This document shows, piece by piece, positions 9,241 to 17,064 of a DNA stretch of 64,000 bases. The position numbers and the translations under genes are program-made. The notes below the pieces were generated by a model. The model was not told where the DNA came from. It saw only the letters and a list, made by a program, of their open reading frames with translations, and did not search any database. How positions within the stretch are numbered: the first letter of the stretch is position 1; each line of letters opens with the position of its first letter. The DNA comes from Chitinophagaceae bacterium (GTDB lineage: Bacteria; Bacteroidota; Bacteroidia; Chitinophagales; Chitinophagaceae): positions 124,001 to 188,000 of the forward strand of contig JAHBTJ010000006.1 of assembly GCA_019638595.1 (NCBI GenBank), written 5' to 3'.

Positions 9241-9313
9241 AGTATGCAAAACTCCTTGCCCGATCTGAAGATCATTCAGGCGGGAGTGAGGCTTCTTCTT
9301 TTTTTCGCATACT
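9241..9313 (+). promoter_or_regulatory. Nested inverted repeat in the cmk leader
   Basis: Three nested pairings lie just upstream of cmk: AGTATGC (9241-9247) with GCATACT (9307-9313), ACTCC (9251-9255) with GGAGT (9283-9287), and CTGAA (9265-9269) with TTCAG (9275-9279). A pyrimidine-rich bulge (9291-9306) lies on the 3' side. This may be a structured leader RNA or a rearranged terminator. Confidence 0.4.
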
Positions 9314-9336
9314 ATGACTAATTTGCAGCAGCGATT

Positions 9337-10011
9337 ATGAAAAAAATTATCATAACCATAGATGGATGGTCGTCTTGCGGCAAAAGCACCCTGGCAAAGC
9401 AACTGGCAGAAGCGTTGAACTATGTTTACATAGACAGCGGCGCCATGTATCGTGCCATTACGCTATACTTTTTACGCAATACGATTGACTGGAAAAAAGA
9501 AAAAGCCGTAAAAGAAGCGCTGGAAGACATCCAGCTCGAATTTCGTACCAATGAGCTTACCAGGAAAACAGAAATATACCTGAATGATGAAAATGTAGAG
9601 TATATCATCAGGGGGTTGCTGATAGCAGAAAAAGTGAGCGAGGTGGCGGCCATTAAACAGGTGCGCGATTTTGCAGTGGCGCAGCAACGAAAAATGGGTG
9701 AGAAGAAAGGGATCGTGATGGATGGAAGAGATATCGGAACGGTTGTTTTTCCCCATGCTGAGCTGAAAATATTTATGACAGCCGATAATGCCGTAAGGGT
9801 TGAGCGCAGGTTTAAAGAACTGTATGCGCAAAACCCCAATATAACTATTGAAGAAGTAAAGAATAACCTGGAAATGCGGGATTATATAGATTCTCACCGT
9901 GAAGTAAGCCCCTTGCGCCAGGCAGATGATGCGCTGGTGCTTGATAATTCCAATATTACCCAGGAACAGCAATTTAAAAAGGCGTTGGAATGGGTGAAGG
10001 AGAGGGGTTGA
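9337..10011 (+). CDS. cmk: (d)CMP kinase
   Basis: A 224-residue cytidylate kinase that phosphorylates CMP and dCMP with ATP in pyrimidine nucleotide salvage and synthesis. The P-loop is GWSSCGKSTLAKQLA at residues ~8-22, the family signature YIDSGAMYRAIT follows at ~31-42, and the catalytic/NMP-binding region GIVMDGRDIGTVVFPHAE and the lid region RFKEL fit Cmk. Length is normal for the family. The start is ATG 9337. It stands alone after the clpC terminator and the structured leader; the common neighbours rpsA or ispH are not in view. Confidence 0.95.
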   Translation: MKKIIITIDGWSSCGKSTLAKQLAEALNYVYIDSGAMYRAITLYFLRNTIDWKKEKAVKEALEDIQLEFRTNELTRKTEIYLNDENVEYIIRGLLIAEKVSEVAAIKQVRDFAVAQQRKMGEKKGIVMDGRDIGTVVFPHAELKIFMTADNAVRVERRFKELYAQNPNITIEEVKNNLEMRDYIDSHREVSPLRQADDALVLDNSNITQEQQFKKALEWVKERG

Positions 10012-10134
10012 TCTTCCATATTAAAATACTCCTACTGATAATTTATTTCCCTGATTAAGCGTTTTGCTAAAAATTAAATTGGCGATATAAAAGATTCAAT
10101 AAAATCACGATAGGGAAACCTCGTAATTCATGTT

Positions 10135-11130
10135 ATGACAAGTAAAAAGAAAATTATTAAACCCCCGGTACTTTTCCCGGAAACCCAAAGACTGATTAAG
10201 AAAATACAAGCAACAAAGAAAATTAAGATATTGTCTTATTGGACTTCAATTCGCGGGTCTATTTGCCAGAATGATGTAAATGGTATATACGAAATAATAA
10301 AAGATTGGGAGGTACAGGATAAAATTTACCTGTTCATAAAATCAGATGGCGGTGATGGTAAAGCTTCTTTACGAATTATTAACCTGCTTCGGGAACATAC
10401 CAAAGAGCTGGTAGTGTTAGTAACAGGAGAATGTTCTTCGGCTGCAACAATTTTGGCGCTGGGTGCAGACGAGATCCATATGGGACCGCTTGCTTTTTTA
10501 TCTGCCGTAGATACTTCACTAACGCATGATTTGTCACCGGTAGATAAGGACAATAGTTTGGTTAGTGTAAGTCAGGATGAATTAACAAGAGTTTTGAAGT
10601 TATGGAAAGAGTCGGAAAAAAATGAAAATCCCTATTCGAGCCTTTATTCCTATATCCACCCTCTGGTATTTGGCGCATTGGACAGGGCCAGTTCATTGTC
10701 AATAAAATTATGTACGGATATACTCTCTTATCACATGGCTGATAAGAAAAAGGCCCAGGCTATTAGTAAAAAACTAAATTCCGATTATCCATCTCACAAC
10801 TATCCTATCTTGTTTAAAGAAGCCAAAGAAATGGGACTTAATGTAAAACCCATTGATAAGGAAATTCATGATGTCTTATTTCAGTTGAACAATTTATATT
10901 CAACAATGGCTCAAAAAGCATTAACAGATTTTGATGAAAATAATTATCATGATAATGAAATAAGAAACATTATTGAGGCCGAAGGAATTCAAATTTATTA
11001 TCAAACAGATAAAGACTGGCACTATCGGAATGATGAACGACGCTATATTCCGTTAAACGATAATAGTTCCTGGTATAAAGTGCGCGGTACGATTCAAAAA
11101 TTTAATACTGAGGTTTTTGAATTGCGTTAA
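10135..11130 (+). CDS. SDH-family Clp-fold serine protease (SppA/DUF114-like)
   Basis: A 331-residue soluble protein with a ClpP/crotonase fold. Key elements are LFIKSDGGDG (~66-75, the oxyanion-hole Gly-Gly), GECSSAATILALGADEIHMGPLAFLSAVD (residues 98-126, nucleophile probably Ser102, Asp126) and SHNYPI (His221). This Ser-Asp-His order fits the family annotated as 'SDH family Clp fold serine proteinase', related to archaeal DUF114 membrane-bound proteases. There is no membrane anchor here. The C-terminal ~80 residues (ALTDFDENNYHDNEIRN onward) are an unrecognised extension. The gene is clearly more AT-rich than clpC and cmk, hinting at a different origin. Substrate unknown. Confidence 0.75.
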   Translation: MTSKKKIIKPPVLFPETQRLIKKIQATKKIKILSYWTSIRGSICQNDVNGIYEIIKDWEVQDKIYLFIKSDGGDGKASLRIINLLREHTKELVVLVTGECSSAATILALGADEIHMGPLAFLSAVDTSLTHDLSPVDKDNSLVSVSQDELTRVLKLWKESEKNENPYSSLYSYIHPLVFGALDRASSLSIKLCTDILSYHMADKKKAQAISKKLNSDYPSHNYPILFKEAKEMGLNVKPIDKEIHDVLFQLNNLYSTMAQKALTDFDENNYHDNEIRNIIEAEGIQIYYQTDKDWHYRNDERRYIPLNDNSSWYKVRGTIQKFNTEVFELR

Positions 11131-11159
11131 AAAAGCAGGGAAGCTCATTCAAAGTTAAT

Positions 11160-11267
11160 TTCGCTGTACGAGGCGCCCCAGGCTTTTGCTGTCTTTTTGC
11201 TGTGCGGCTTTTCGCTGTGCGAGGCGTCTTCGCCTCGCATGGTATTACTGTCGCCTCCGGGCGACAG
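11160..11267. repeat. GCTGT-word repeat with two adjacent 8-bp stem-loops
   Basis: TTCGCTGTACGAGGCG and TTCGCTGTGCGAGGCG recur about 50 bases apart, separated by more GCTGT words. Two tight hairpins follow: GCGAGGCG/CGCCTCGC (11219-11238, loop TCTT) and CTGTCGCC/GGCGACAG (11248-11267, loop TCCG). A related TTTTCGCTGTAC sequence with a CGGTG/CACCG hairpin occurs in reverse orientation at 30669-30716. This looks like a REP-type dispersed repeat. Confidence 0.5.
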
Positions 11268-11331
11268 AACATGTGCTGTTCATAAGCTTTTTCTCCCCAC
11301 TTTTCCTTTATCTTCACCCAAAACATTTATA

Positions 11332-12408
11332 ATGGCGCAGCAAAAAATCAAGGTTGGGGTGGTGGGTTTTGGCATCTCCGCAAAAGTATTTCATCTTCCT
11401 TTTATAACAACATTACCGGAGCAATATGAGCTGGTGAGCATTTTGCAGCGCAAGGGCGATGAAGCTAAAGCGCAGTTCCCCCAAGCTAAAATAGTTCGTA
11501 CCATAGAAGAGCTGGTGCAGGACCCGGAGATAGACCTGGTAGTTATAACAACGCCCAACGATACGCATTTTCCCTATAGCAAAATGGCGCTGGAAGCCGG
11601 TAAACATGTGGTGCTGGAAAAACCTTTTACCAATACGGCAGAGGAAGGACGGCAACTGGTAGAAATAGCCAAAGCTTCCGGGAAAATATTAAGCGTATAT
11701 CAAAACAGGCGCTATGTAAGCGACTTCAGTACCATCAAAGAAATTCTTGACAATAAACTGCTGGGTGAAGTGCATGAGTTTGAAGCGCATTATGACAGGT
11801 ACAGGGCGGAAGAGCGGCCTGCTGCATGGAGAGAAGCTCCATTGCCGGGAAGTGGTATACTATACGATCTGGGCGCGCATATTATTGACCAGGTTTTGTA
11901 TTTCTTTGGGATGCCTCAAAATATTACTGCCGATATCCGTTTACAGCGCCCCCACGCGCGGGTAGATGACTATTTCAACATCTGGCTCGATTACGGTTTT
12001 AACAAGGTTATCCTGCATGCGGGTATGCTGGTACGTGAGCCTGGTCCCCGGTACATGATACAGGGTACGCTGGGTTCGTTCATAAAGTACGGCGAAGATC
12101 CGCAGGAAGCGCGTTTACGAGCAGGTGAGTTACCTGTAGACGATGATTGGGGGCAGGAAAAAGAAGATACATTCGGCTTGCTGCATACTGTTATCAACGG
12201 CGAAACAGTTAAAAAGAAATATCCTTCCCTTAGGGGAAGCTACGCGGATTACTATCTTGAGCTGTATCAAACCATTGTTCATGGCGCGCCGCTACGCGAA
12301 AAGCCGGAGCATGGCTATAATACCATCCGCATTATGGAGCTCGCCATACAAAGCAACCAGGAAAAAAGAACCATTCCGTGTACGGGATTGATGGATGGGG
12401 GGGTATAG
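11332..12408 (+). CDS. Gfo/Idh/MocA-family NAD(P)-dependent oxidoreductase
   Basis: A 358-residue dehydrogenase with an N-terminal Rossmann fold (KVGVVGFGISAKVFHLPF, residues ~6-23) and the family motif GKHVVLEKPFTNTAEEG carrying the E-K-P substrate/cofactor element. The C-terminal alpha/beta domain includes GSGILYDLGAHIIDQVLYFFG, where the His of AHIIDQ is the usual catalytic position. It resembles E. coli YdgJ-type members that act on sugars or inositol derivatives. A longer in-frame start upstream (11197) reads through the repeat element and is not plausible; ATG 11332 places Met directly before the Rossmann strand. No sugar operon surrounds it. Confidence 0.88.
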   Translation: MAQQKIKVGVVGFGISAKVFHLPFITTLPEQYELVSILQRKGDEAKAQFPQAKIVRTIEELVQDPEIDLVVITTPNDTHFPYSKMALEAGKHVVLEKPFTNTAEEGRQLVEIAKASGKILSVYQNRRYVSDFSTIKEILDNKLLGEVHEFEAHYDRYRAEERPAAWREAPLPGSGILYDLGAHIIDQVLYFFGMPQNITADIRLQRPHARVDDYFNIWLDYGFNKVILHAGMLVREPGPRYMIQGTLGSFIKYGEDPQEARLRAGELPVDDDWGQEKEDTFGLLHTVINGETVKKKYPSLRGSYADYYLELYQTIVHGAPLREKPEHGYNTIRIMELAIQSNQEKRTIPCTGLMDGGV

Positions 12409-12584
12409 CTATTAGCTGTCAGCTATGGGCTATGGGCAGTGCGCTATCAGCCGTCAGCAATTTATTGTTTATGGTTTTTTGTTTATGGTTACCACAAACC
12501 TGAAACTCCAAACTATAAACCTGTAATCTGAAACCTGTAACCTGCAACAGTCATCAAATATCAAATTTCAAATCTCGCGTTTTC
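12409..12584. repeat. Intergenic modular 'word' repeat, copy 2
   Basis: The gap consists of a GTCAGCTATGGGCTATGG module, a GTTTATGGTTTTTTGTTTAT module that can pair with the downstream AACTATAAAC, then CCTGTAACCTGCAACAG, then ATCAAATATCAAATTTCAAA. The order of modules matches the copies at 15.4 and 33.7 kb. Confidence 0.65.
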
Positions 12585-14513
12585 ATGAAAAAAATATTCT
12601 CTTTACTATCATTTGTTTGTGTGTTTCAAACTGCTACATGGGCAGGAGTGCCGGATACCATTCATGTAGTATCTCATAATAAAGCGGTAGTAGTTACCGA
12701 TCCGTCTACAGGTGTAAAAGCCTACCGGAACTGGGCTGTTTTTCCTTCGGAACAAACGAAGATCCGCCGCATCAATCTCAAAGTAACGTTCGGCTGTCCT
12801 GATTCTTTGCGCTGCGCCGACTGGGATTACCTGGATCACATCTATATCAGGAGAAAAGGAGGCGTGAATAGCCCGTCGCTTGATTATCCTATCGGGCGTA
12901 TGCTGACTCCCTATGGGGGAGCATTTGCCAAAGACTGGAGCTTTGAGTGGAATACAGAGATCACGGATTTTAGCCTGCTGCTGCGCGACAGCGTTGAAAT
13001 TGAATACCAGCATACAGGCTATGAGCCCGCCGATGACCGTGGCTGGAAGATAACCGTGGATTTTGAAATGATCAAAGGCACGCCCGTAATGGAGCCGGTA
13101 AGTATCAGTAAGCTGTACGATGGTAATTTTAAATACGGCGACAGCACGCTGGATATTGAACAGCAGTTGAAACCGGTTTCTTTCGTAACAGGTAAAGAAG
13201 CGGTACAGGCGAAGCTCTTGGTATACCAAACCGGTCATGGTATGGACGAGAACGGTTGCGGGGAGTTTTGCAGCCGCTACCGCGAGATCTGGTTCGACGG
13301 TAAAATGATTGACAAGAGAAATATCTGGAGAGCTTGTGGAGACAACCCGCTGTATCCGCAGGCCGGCACATGGATAATAGACCGCGCTTACTGGTGCCCC
13401 GGCTACCTGCAGCACCCGGATGTATTTGACCTGCCGCTTACTAACGGTAAGGAACATACGGTAGATATCAATATGCAGCCCTACGTTAGCAGCAAACCCA
13501 GTGCCAATGAAGTAATAGCAGCTTACCTGGTACAGTACAAAAAACCGGAAGCGAAATACGATGTGGCGATGGAAGATGTGATAGTGCCCACCGATAAACA
13601 AATACACCTGCGCAGCAATCCTTCTTCTACAGGAGCGTTCATCATCCTGAAAAACCTGGGCGTCGCAACGCTGAATCAATGTATTATTGAGTATGGAACC
13701 CGGGGCTTTCAAAAAAGACGGTATACCTGGAAAGGCGACCTTGCATTCAGCAGGCAGGATACGGTGCGGTTGCCTGGTGTAATTGACGGCAGACCAGGTG
13801 AAAATATTTTTGATGTGAGCGTTCTTTCACCCAATGGAAAAAAGGATCAGTTTGCGGGCGACAACCGGATGAGTACGGGTTTTACTAAGGTACCTGTGCA
13901 TGGAAGGGAAATGGTAATAAATCTGCTCACTAACAGGCAGGCTGCTGAAAACAGTTATGAAGTAAAAAACAGTAAGGGCGAAATTGTATATGAAAGAAAA
14001 CCCGGTTCGTTAAGCAACGAAACCAACTACCGCGATACATTAAAGCTCAGCCCCGGCAGCTATGAATTTATACTCAAAGATACCGGCGACAACGGGCTGG
14101 AATTCTGGTTCAATAACCGTGGCGGCAGGGGTTTTGTACGCCTGCTGGACACGAAAGGAAGGATGCTCAAAAGCTTTGATTCGGACTTTGGGAGCAGTAT
14201 TTATTATGGTTTTGAAGTAACGGATGATACAACTACGATAGCATTGCCGGTAACCGAGCCGGCTGTTGGCGTATTTCCTACACGAACAAGCGGTAAAACA
14301 ACTCTGGATTACTTTGGCAATATTCCGCAAAAGGTAGTGGTGAAGCTGGTAACCGATCCCGGCGGCGAAACGATTGAGGAACACGTGTATGAATCGCTGA
14401 AGGAAGGTATATTTACCTATGACCTGTCTTACCGGCCGGCACAGCGTTATTACCTGAAAGTTTTTGCAGACGGTAAGCTGGTATACAATAAAAGAGTGCG
14501 GGTAGGGCAGTGA
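12585..14513 (+). CDS. Secreted peptide-N-glycosidase F-like protein
   Basis: A 642-residue exported protein (signal peptide ending TWAG). The first third (RNWAVFPSEQTKIRRINLK, FGCPDSLRCADWDYLDHIYI, then LRDSVEIEYQHTGYEPADDRGWKITVDFEMIKG) matches the N-terminal PNGase F-like domain, and the region to ~residue 330 with the paired HG-MDENGCGEFC segment completes the two-domain core. PNGase F removes N-linked glycans from asparagine; the exact catalytic acids cannot be placed without an alignment. A middle beta-sandwich and a final ~80 residues (VFPTRTSGKTTLDYF, YYLKVFADGKLVYNKRV) look like a type IX secretion C-terminal signal. Likely surface or secreted enzyme acting on glycoproteins. Confidence 0.75.
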   Translation: MKKIFSLLSFVCVFQTATWAGVPDTIHVVSHNKAVVVTDPSTGVKAYRNWAVFPSEQTKIRRINLKVTFGCPDSLRCADWDYLDHIYIRRKGGVNSPSLDYPIGRMLTPYGGAFAKDWSFEWNTEITDFSLLLRDSVEIEYQHTGYEPADDRGWKITVDFEMIKGTPVMEPVSISKLYDGNFKYGDSTLDIEQQLKPVSFVTGKEAVQAKLLVYQTGHGMDENGCGEFCSRYREIWFDGKMIDKRNIWRACGDNPLYPQAGTWIIDRAYWCPGYLQHPDVFDLPLTNGKEHTVDINMQPYVSSKPSANEVIAAYLVQYKKPEAKYDVAMEDVIVPTDKQIHLRSNPSSTGAFIILKNLGVATLNQCIIEYGTRGFQKRRYTWKGDLAFSRQDTVRLPGVIDGRPGENIFDVSVLSPNGKKDQFAGDNRMSTGFTKVPVHGREMVINLLTNRQAAENSYEVKNSKGEIVYERKPGSLSNETNYRDTLKLSPGSYEFILKDTGDNGLEFWFNNRGGRGFVRLLDTKGRMLKSFDSDFGSSIYYGFEVTDDTTTIALPVTEPAVGVFPTRTSGKTTLDYFGNIPQKVVVKLVTDPGGETIEEHVYESLKEGIFTYDLSYRPAQRYYLKVFADGKLVYNKRVRVGQ

Positions 14514-14557
14514 AAATTGTCTGTATCCGGGTATCTTTTTCATTAAATAGCAACAAT

Positions 14558-15409
14558 ATGAAATACCTGTTTGTAATATGCTTTTTTTTGACCGGTACTT
14601 TGTCTTCCTGTGCCCAAAAAAAGGCCAGACTGATCGTGCGGGGAGATGATATGGGTTTTTCCCATAGCGGTAATGAAGCGCTGATCCAAACATATAAAGA
14701 CGGTATAGAAAGATCCATTGAGGTAATTGTTCCTGCTCCCTGGTTTCCTGAAGCGGTTAAGATGCTTGCCGGTCATCCTTCTGTAGATGTAGGCATTCAC
14801 CTGGCGCTCACCAGCGAATGGGACAATGTAAAATGGAGACCGGTGTCTGTTTGCCCTACGCTTACGAACGAAGACGGTTATTTTCATCCCATGATATGGC
14901 CCAATAAAAATTACCCGGGCCAGGCCCTGCTCGAAAAGCAATGGTCTATTGAAGATGTGGAGCGCGAATTCAGGGCACAGATAGAGCTGGCTTTAAAGAA
15001 GATCCCGCGCGTGAGTCATGTATCTGCACATATGGGATGCACCGCTTTGAGTGAGGAAGTAAAAGCGTTGACCAAAAAGCTGGCAAAGGAATATCATATT
15101 GACATTGACCCTTCGGAGAAAAATGTTAAGCAGGCTACATACAAGGGCGCCAGTAAAACACCTGCCGAAAAGAAGCAAAGCTTTATAGCCATGTTGCATA
15201 CGCTTGAGCCGGGCAATACTTACCTGTTTGTAGATCATCCCGCTTTTGATACGCCCGAAATGCGTGCTATTCATCATATAGGCTACGAAAATGTGGCGGA
15301 AGACCGGCAGGGTGTGGCAGATATATGGACAGATAAGGAGATCATAGCATTGATCAAAAAACTGGATATCGAACTGATCAGCTATAAAGACCTTTTGAAA
15401 AAATGGTAA
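14558..15409 (+). CDS. ChbG/HpnK (YdjC)-family carbohydrate deacetylase, lipoprotein
   Basis: A 283-residue YdjC-fold protein. After a signal peptide with a lipobox-like LSSC, the sequence LIVRGDDMGFSHSGNEAL gives the metal-binding Asp-Asp pair, and VDVGIHLALTSEWDNVKWRP and RVSHVSAHMGC provide the metal-binding histidines expected in the family. Characterised members remove N- or O-acetyl groups from short oligosaccharides such as diacetylchitobiose. ATG 14558 is preferred to the upstream start at 14510, which would overlap the PNGase F-like gene and hide the signal peptide. Short spacing suggests co-transcription with that gene and a joint role in glycan breakdown. Confidence 0.85.
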   Translation: MKYLFVICFFLTGTLSSCAQKKARLIVRGDDMGFSHSGNEALIQTYKDGIERSIEVIVPAPWFPEAVKMLAGHPSVDVGIHLALTSEWDNVKWRPVSVCPTLTNEDGYFHPMIWPNKNYPGQALLEKQWSIEDVEREFRAQIELALKKIPRVSHVSAHMGCTALSEEVKALTKKLAKEYHIDIDPSEKNVKQATYKGASKTPAEKKQSFIAMLHTLEPGNTYLFVDHPAFDTPEMRAIHHIGYENVAEDRQGVADIWTDKEIIALIKKLDIELISYKDLLKKW

Positions 15410-15419
15410 AGCGTTCAGG

Positions 15420-15546
15420 AATGAGTTTATTAGTTTATGGTTTTTTGTTTATAGTTGGGACAAACCACAAACTATAAACCACAAACCCGAAACCTGTAAC
15501 CTGCCCCTCCAACCTGCAACAGCCATCAAATCTCAAATTTCAAATT
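15420..15546. repeat. Intergenic modular 'word' repeat, copy 3
   Basis: GTTTATAGTT (15447-15456) pairs perfectly with AACTATAAAC (15470-15479). It is followed by CCTGTAACCTGC, CAACCTGCAACAGCCATC and repeated CAAATTTCAAAT words, the same module order as copies 2 and 5. It lies between convergent genes, so a bidirectional termination role is possible. Confidence 0.65.
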
Positions 15547-16254
15547 TCAAATTCTCTCTCTCAACATTCCCTTCAATACTTCCCACACATTGTTGGCAAC
15601 GATCTTTTGTCCTTCGGCAGTGGGGTGGATGCCATCGGCCTGGTTCAGCTTTTCTTCGCCGCCCACACCTTCCAGCAGGAATGGTAAAAAAGCGGTTTTA
15701 TTTTTTTCGGCGAGGGTTTTATACAATTGCTGAAATTCATCGGCGTATTTTTTGCCGAGGTTGGGTGGCACCCGCATACCCGTGACCAGGATCCTGGCAT
15801 CGGGGTATTTCGCTTTTACCTTATCAATGATCGCCTGCAGGTTTTGCGACGTTTCCTGCAGCGGTATTCCCCTTAAACCGTCATTACCACCCAGTTCCAG
15901 TACAAATATGTCAACAGGTTGTTGTAGTATCCAGTCTACCCTGCTTTTACCACCGGCTGTAGTTTCACCGCTCAGTCCCGCGTTAACAGCCTTATAAGGG
16001 TAATGCAGCGAATCGAGCTTTTGCTGAATGAGGGAAGGGAACGCTTCTGTAAGATCCAGCCCATAGCCGGCAGTCAGGCTATTACCGAAGAATACGATAT
16101 TCTTTTTTTCTTCAGGCGTTGTTTTCCGGGCTTGAGGGCTATCTATCTTATTTACAGGTTCAGGTGGACTGGTTTGATTGTTGCAGGAGATGCAAAGCAG
16201 CATCAGCAGTACGGTAAAACTGTAACTATATTGAAAGGATTGCCTGGTCGTCAT
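15547..16254 (-). CDS. SGNH/GDSL arylesterase, TesA-like
   Basis: A 235-residue exported hydrolase with a lipoprotein-type signal (LLMLLCISC, Cys ~24). The SGNH blocks are all present: GNSLTAGYG (nucleophile Ser), VNAGLSGETT (Gly), LELGGNDGLRG (Asn) and DGIHPTAEGQ (Asp-His). This matches TesA (thioesterase I / lysophospholipase L1 / arylesterase) in domain order and length. It is divergent from the ABC transporter genes at 16.3 kb; the same esterase-divergent-from-exporter layout is known for E. coli tesA-ybbA-ybbP. The lipid anchor places it in the envelope. Confidence 0.88.
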   Translation of the reverse strand: MTTRQSFQYSYSFTVLLMLLCISCNNQTSPPEPVNKIDSPQARKTTPEEKKNIVFFGNSLTAGYGLDLTEAFPSLIQQKLDSLHYPYKAVNAGLSGETTAGGKSRVDWILQQPVDIFVLELGGNDGLRGIPLQETSQNLQAIIDKVKAKYPDARILVTGMRVPPNLGKKYADEFQQLYKTLAEKNKTAFLPFLLEGVGGEEKLNQADGIHPTAEGQKIVANNVWEVLKGMLRERI

Positions 16255-16353
16255 AAAAAACCTGTTAACTAAATTTTAAAAATACTGTAATTTAAATAAC
16301 TCTTTCTCAAACCATGTAATTTGGAAAGAACTGTTAAACACAATACAAATAAA

Positions 16354-17055
16354 GTGAATTCAATACTCCGGGTCAGTAATATTACAAAGTGGTATAAAAC
16401 CGGTAGCAGGCAACTGACCGTTTTACACAATATTTCCTTTTCGGTAGAAGAAGGTTCTATCGTATCCATTGTGGGCCCTTCCGGCAGCGGCAAAACCACC
16501 CTGCTGGGCTTGTGTGCCGGGCTCGACCATGCAAGCAGCGGTTCCGTAATGATCAATGGCATTGTGCTCGATCATTTGGGAGAAGATGAAAGAGCCCGTA
16601 TCCGTAACCGTTACCTTGGTTTTATTTTCCAGAATTTCCAGTTAATGCCTACTTTAACGGCGTTGGAAAACGTGATGGTTCCTTTGGAATTGAGAGGCGA
16701 AAAAAATATCCGGGAAAGAGCTGTGATATTGCTTGAAAAAGTGGGATTGTCGGAGCGCATCCATCACTACCCCGCACAGTTATCGGGTGGAGAGCAGCAG
16801 CGGGTATCTATAGCGCGGGCGTTTTCAACCAATCCCAAAATTTTGTTTGCCGATGAGCCTACCGGTAACCTGGATGATGAAACCAGCGACAGGATAGTGC
16901 GGTTGCTTTTTGATTTGAATAAAGAAGCAGGCACTACGTTGATCATTGTAACACATAACCCCGAACTGGCGGAAAGCACGCACCGGATCATTCAATTAAG
17001 AGGAGGGCATATTGTTTCCGACAGGCCAACCGGGAACGCGGTATTGTCTGCATAA
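16354..17055 (+). CDS. ABC transporter ATP-binding protein, YbbA/LolD-type
   Basis: A 233-residue ATPase with Walker A GPSGSGKTT, Q-loop FQNFQLMPTL, signature LSGGEQQR, Walker B ILFADEPTG and the switch His in IIVTHN. It belongs to the MacB/LolD/YbbA subgroup that partners FtsX-type permeases. GTG 16354 was chosen; a TTG at 16321 in the same frame would add 11 polar residues and cannot be excluded. The stop is 9 bases before the permease start, so the two are co-transcribed. The family energises extraction of lipids, lipoproteins or peptides rather than classical import. Confidence 0.9.
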   Translation: MNSILRVSNITKWYKTGSRQLTVLHNISFSVEEGSIVSIVGPSGSGKTTLLGLCAGLDHASSGSVMINGIVLDHLGEDERARIRNRYLGFIFQNFQLMPTLTALENVMVPLELRGEKNIRERAVILLEKVGLSERIHHYPAQLSGGEQQRVSIARAFSTNPKILFADEPTGNLDDETSDRIVRLLFDLNKEAGTTLIIVTHNPELAESTHRIIQLRGGHIVSDRPTGNAVLSA

Positions 17056-17064
17056 ACAAACCAG

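Noticed and set aside
8602-9402. 266-residue open frame on the minus strand inside clpC and the cmk leader
   Set aside because: It is antisense to strongly conserved clpC coding sequence, is Ser/Phe-rich without any domain, and runs across the clpC terminator, which argues for chance.
12609-13712. 367-residue open frame on the minus strand inside the PNGase F-like gene
   Set aside because: The plus-strand frame has a signal peptide and family motifs; the antisense frame has none.
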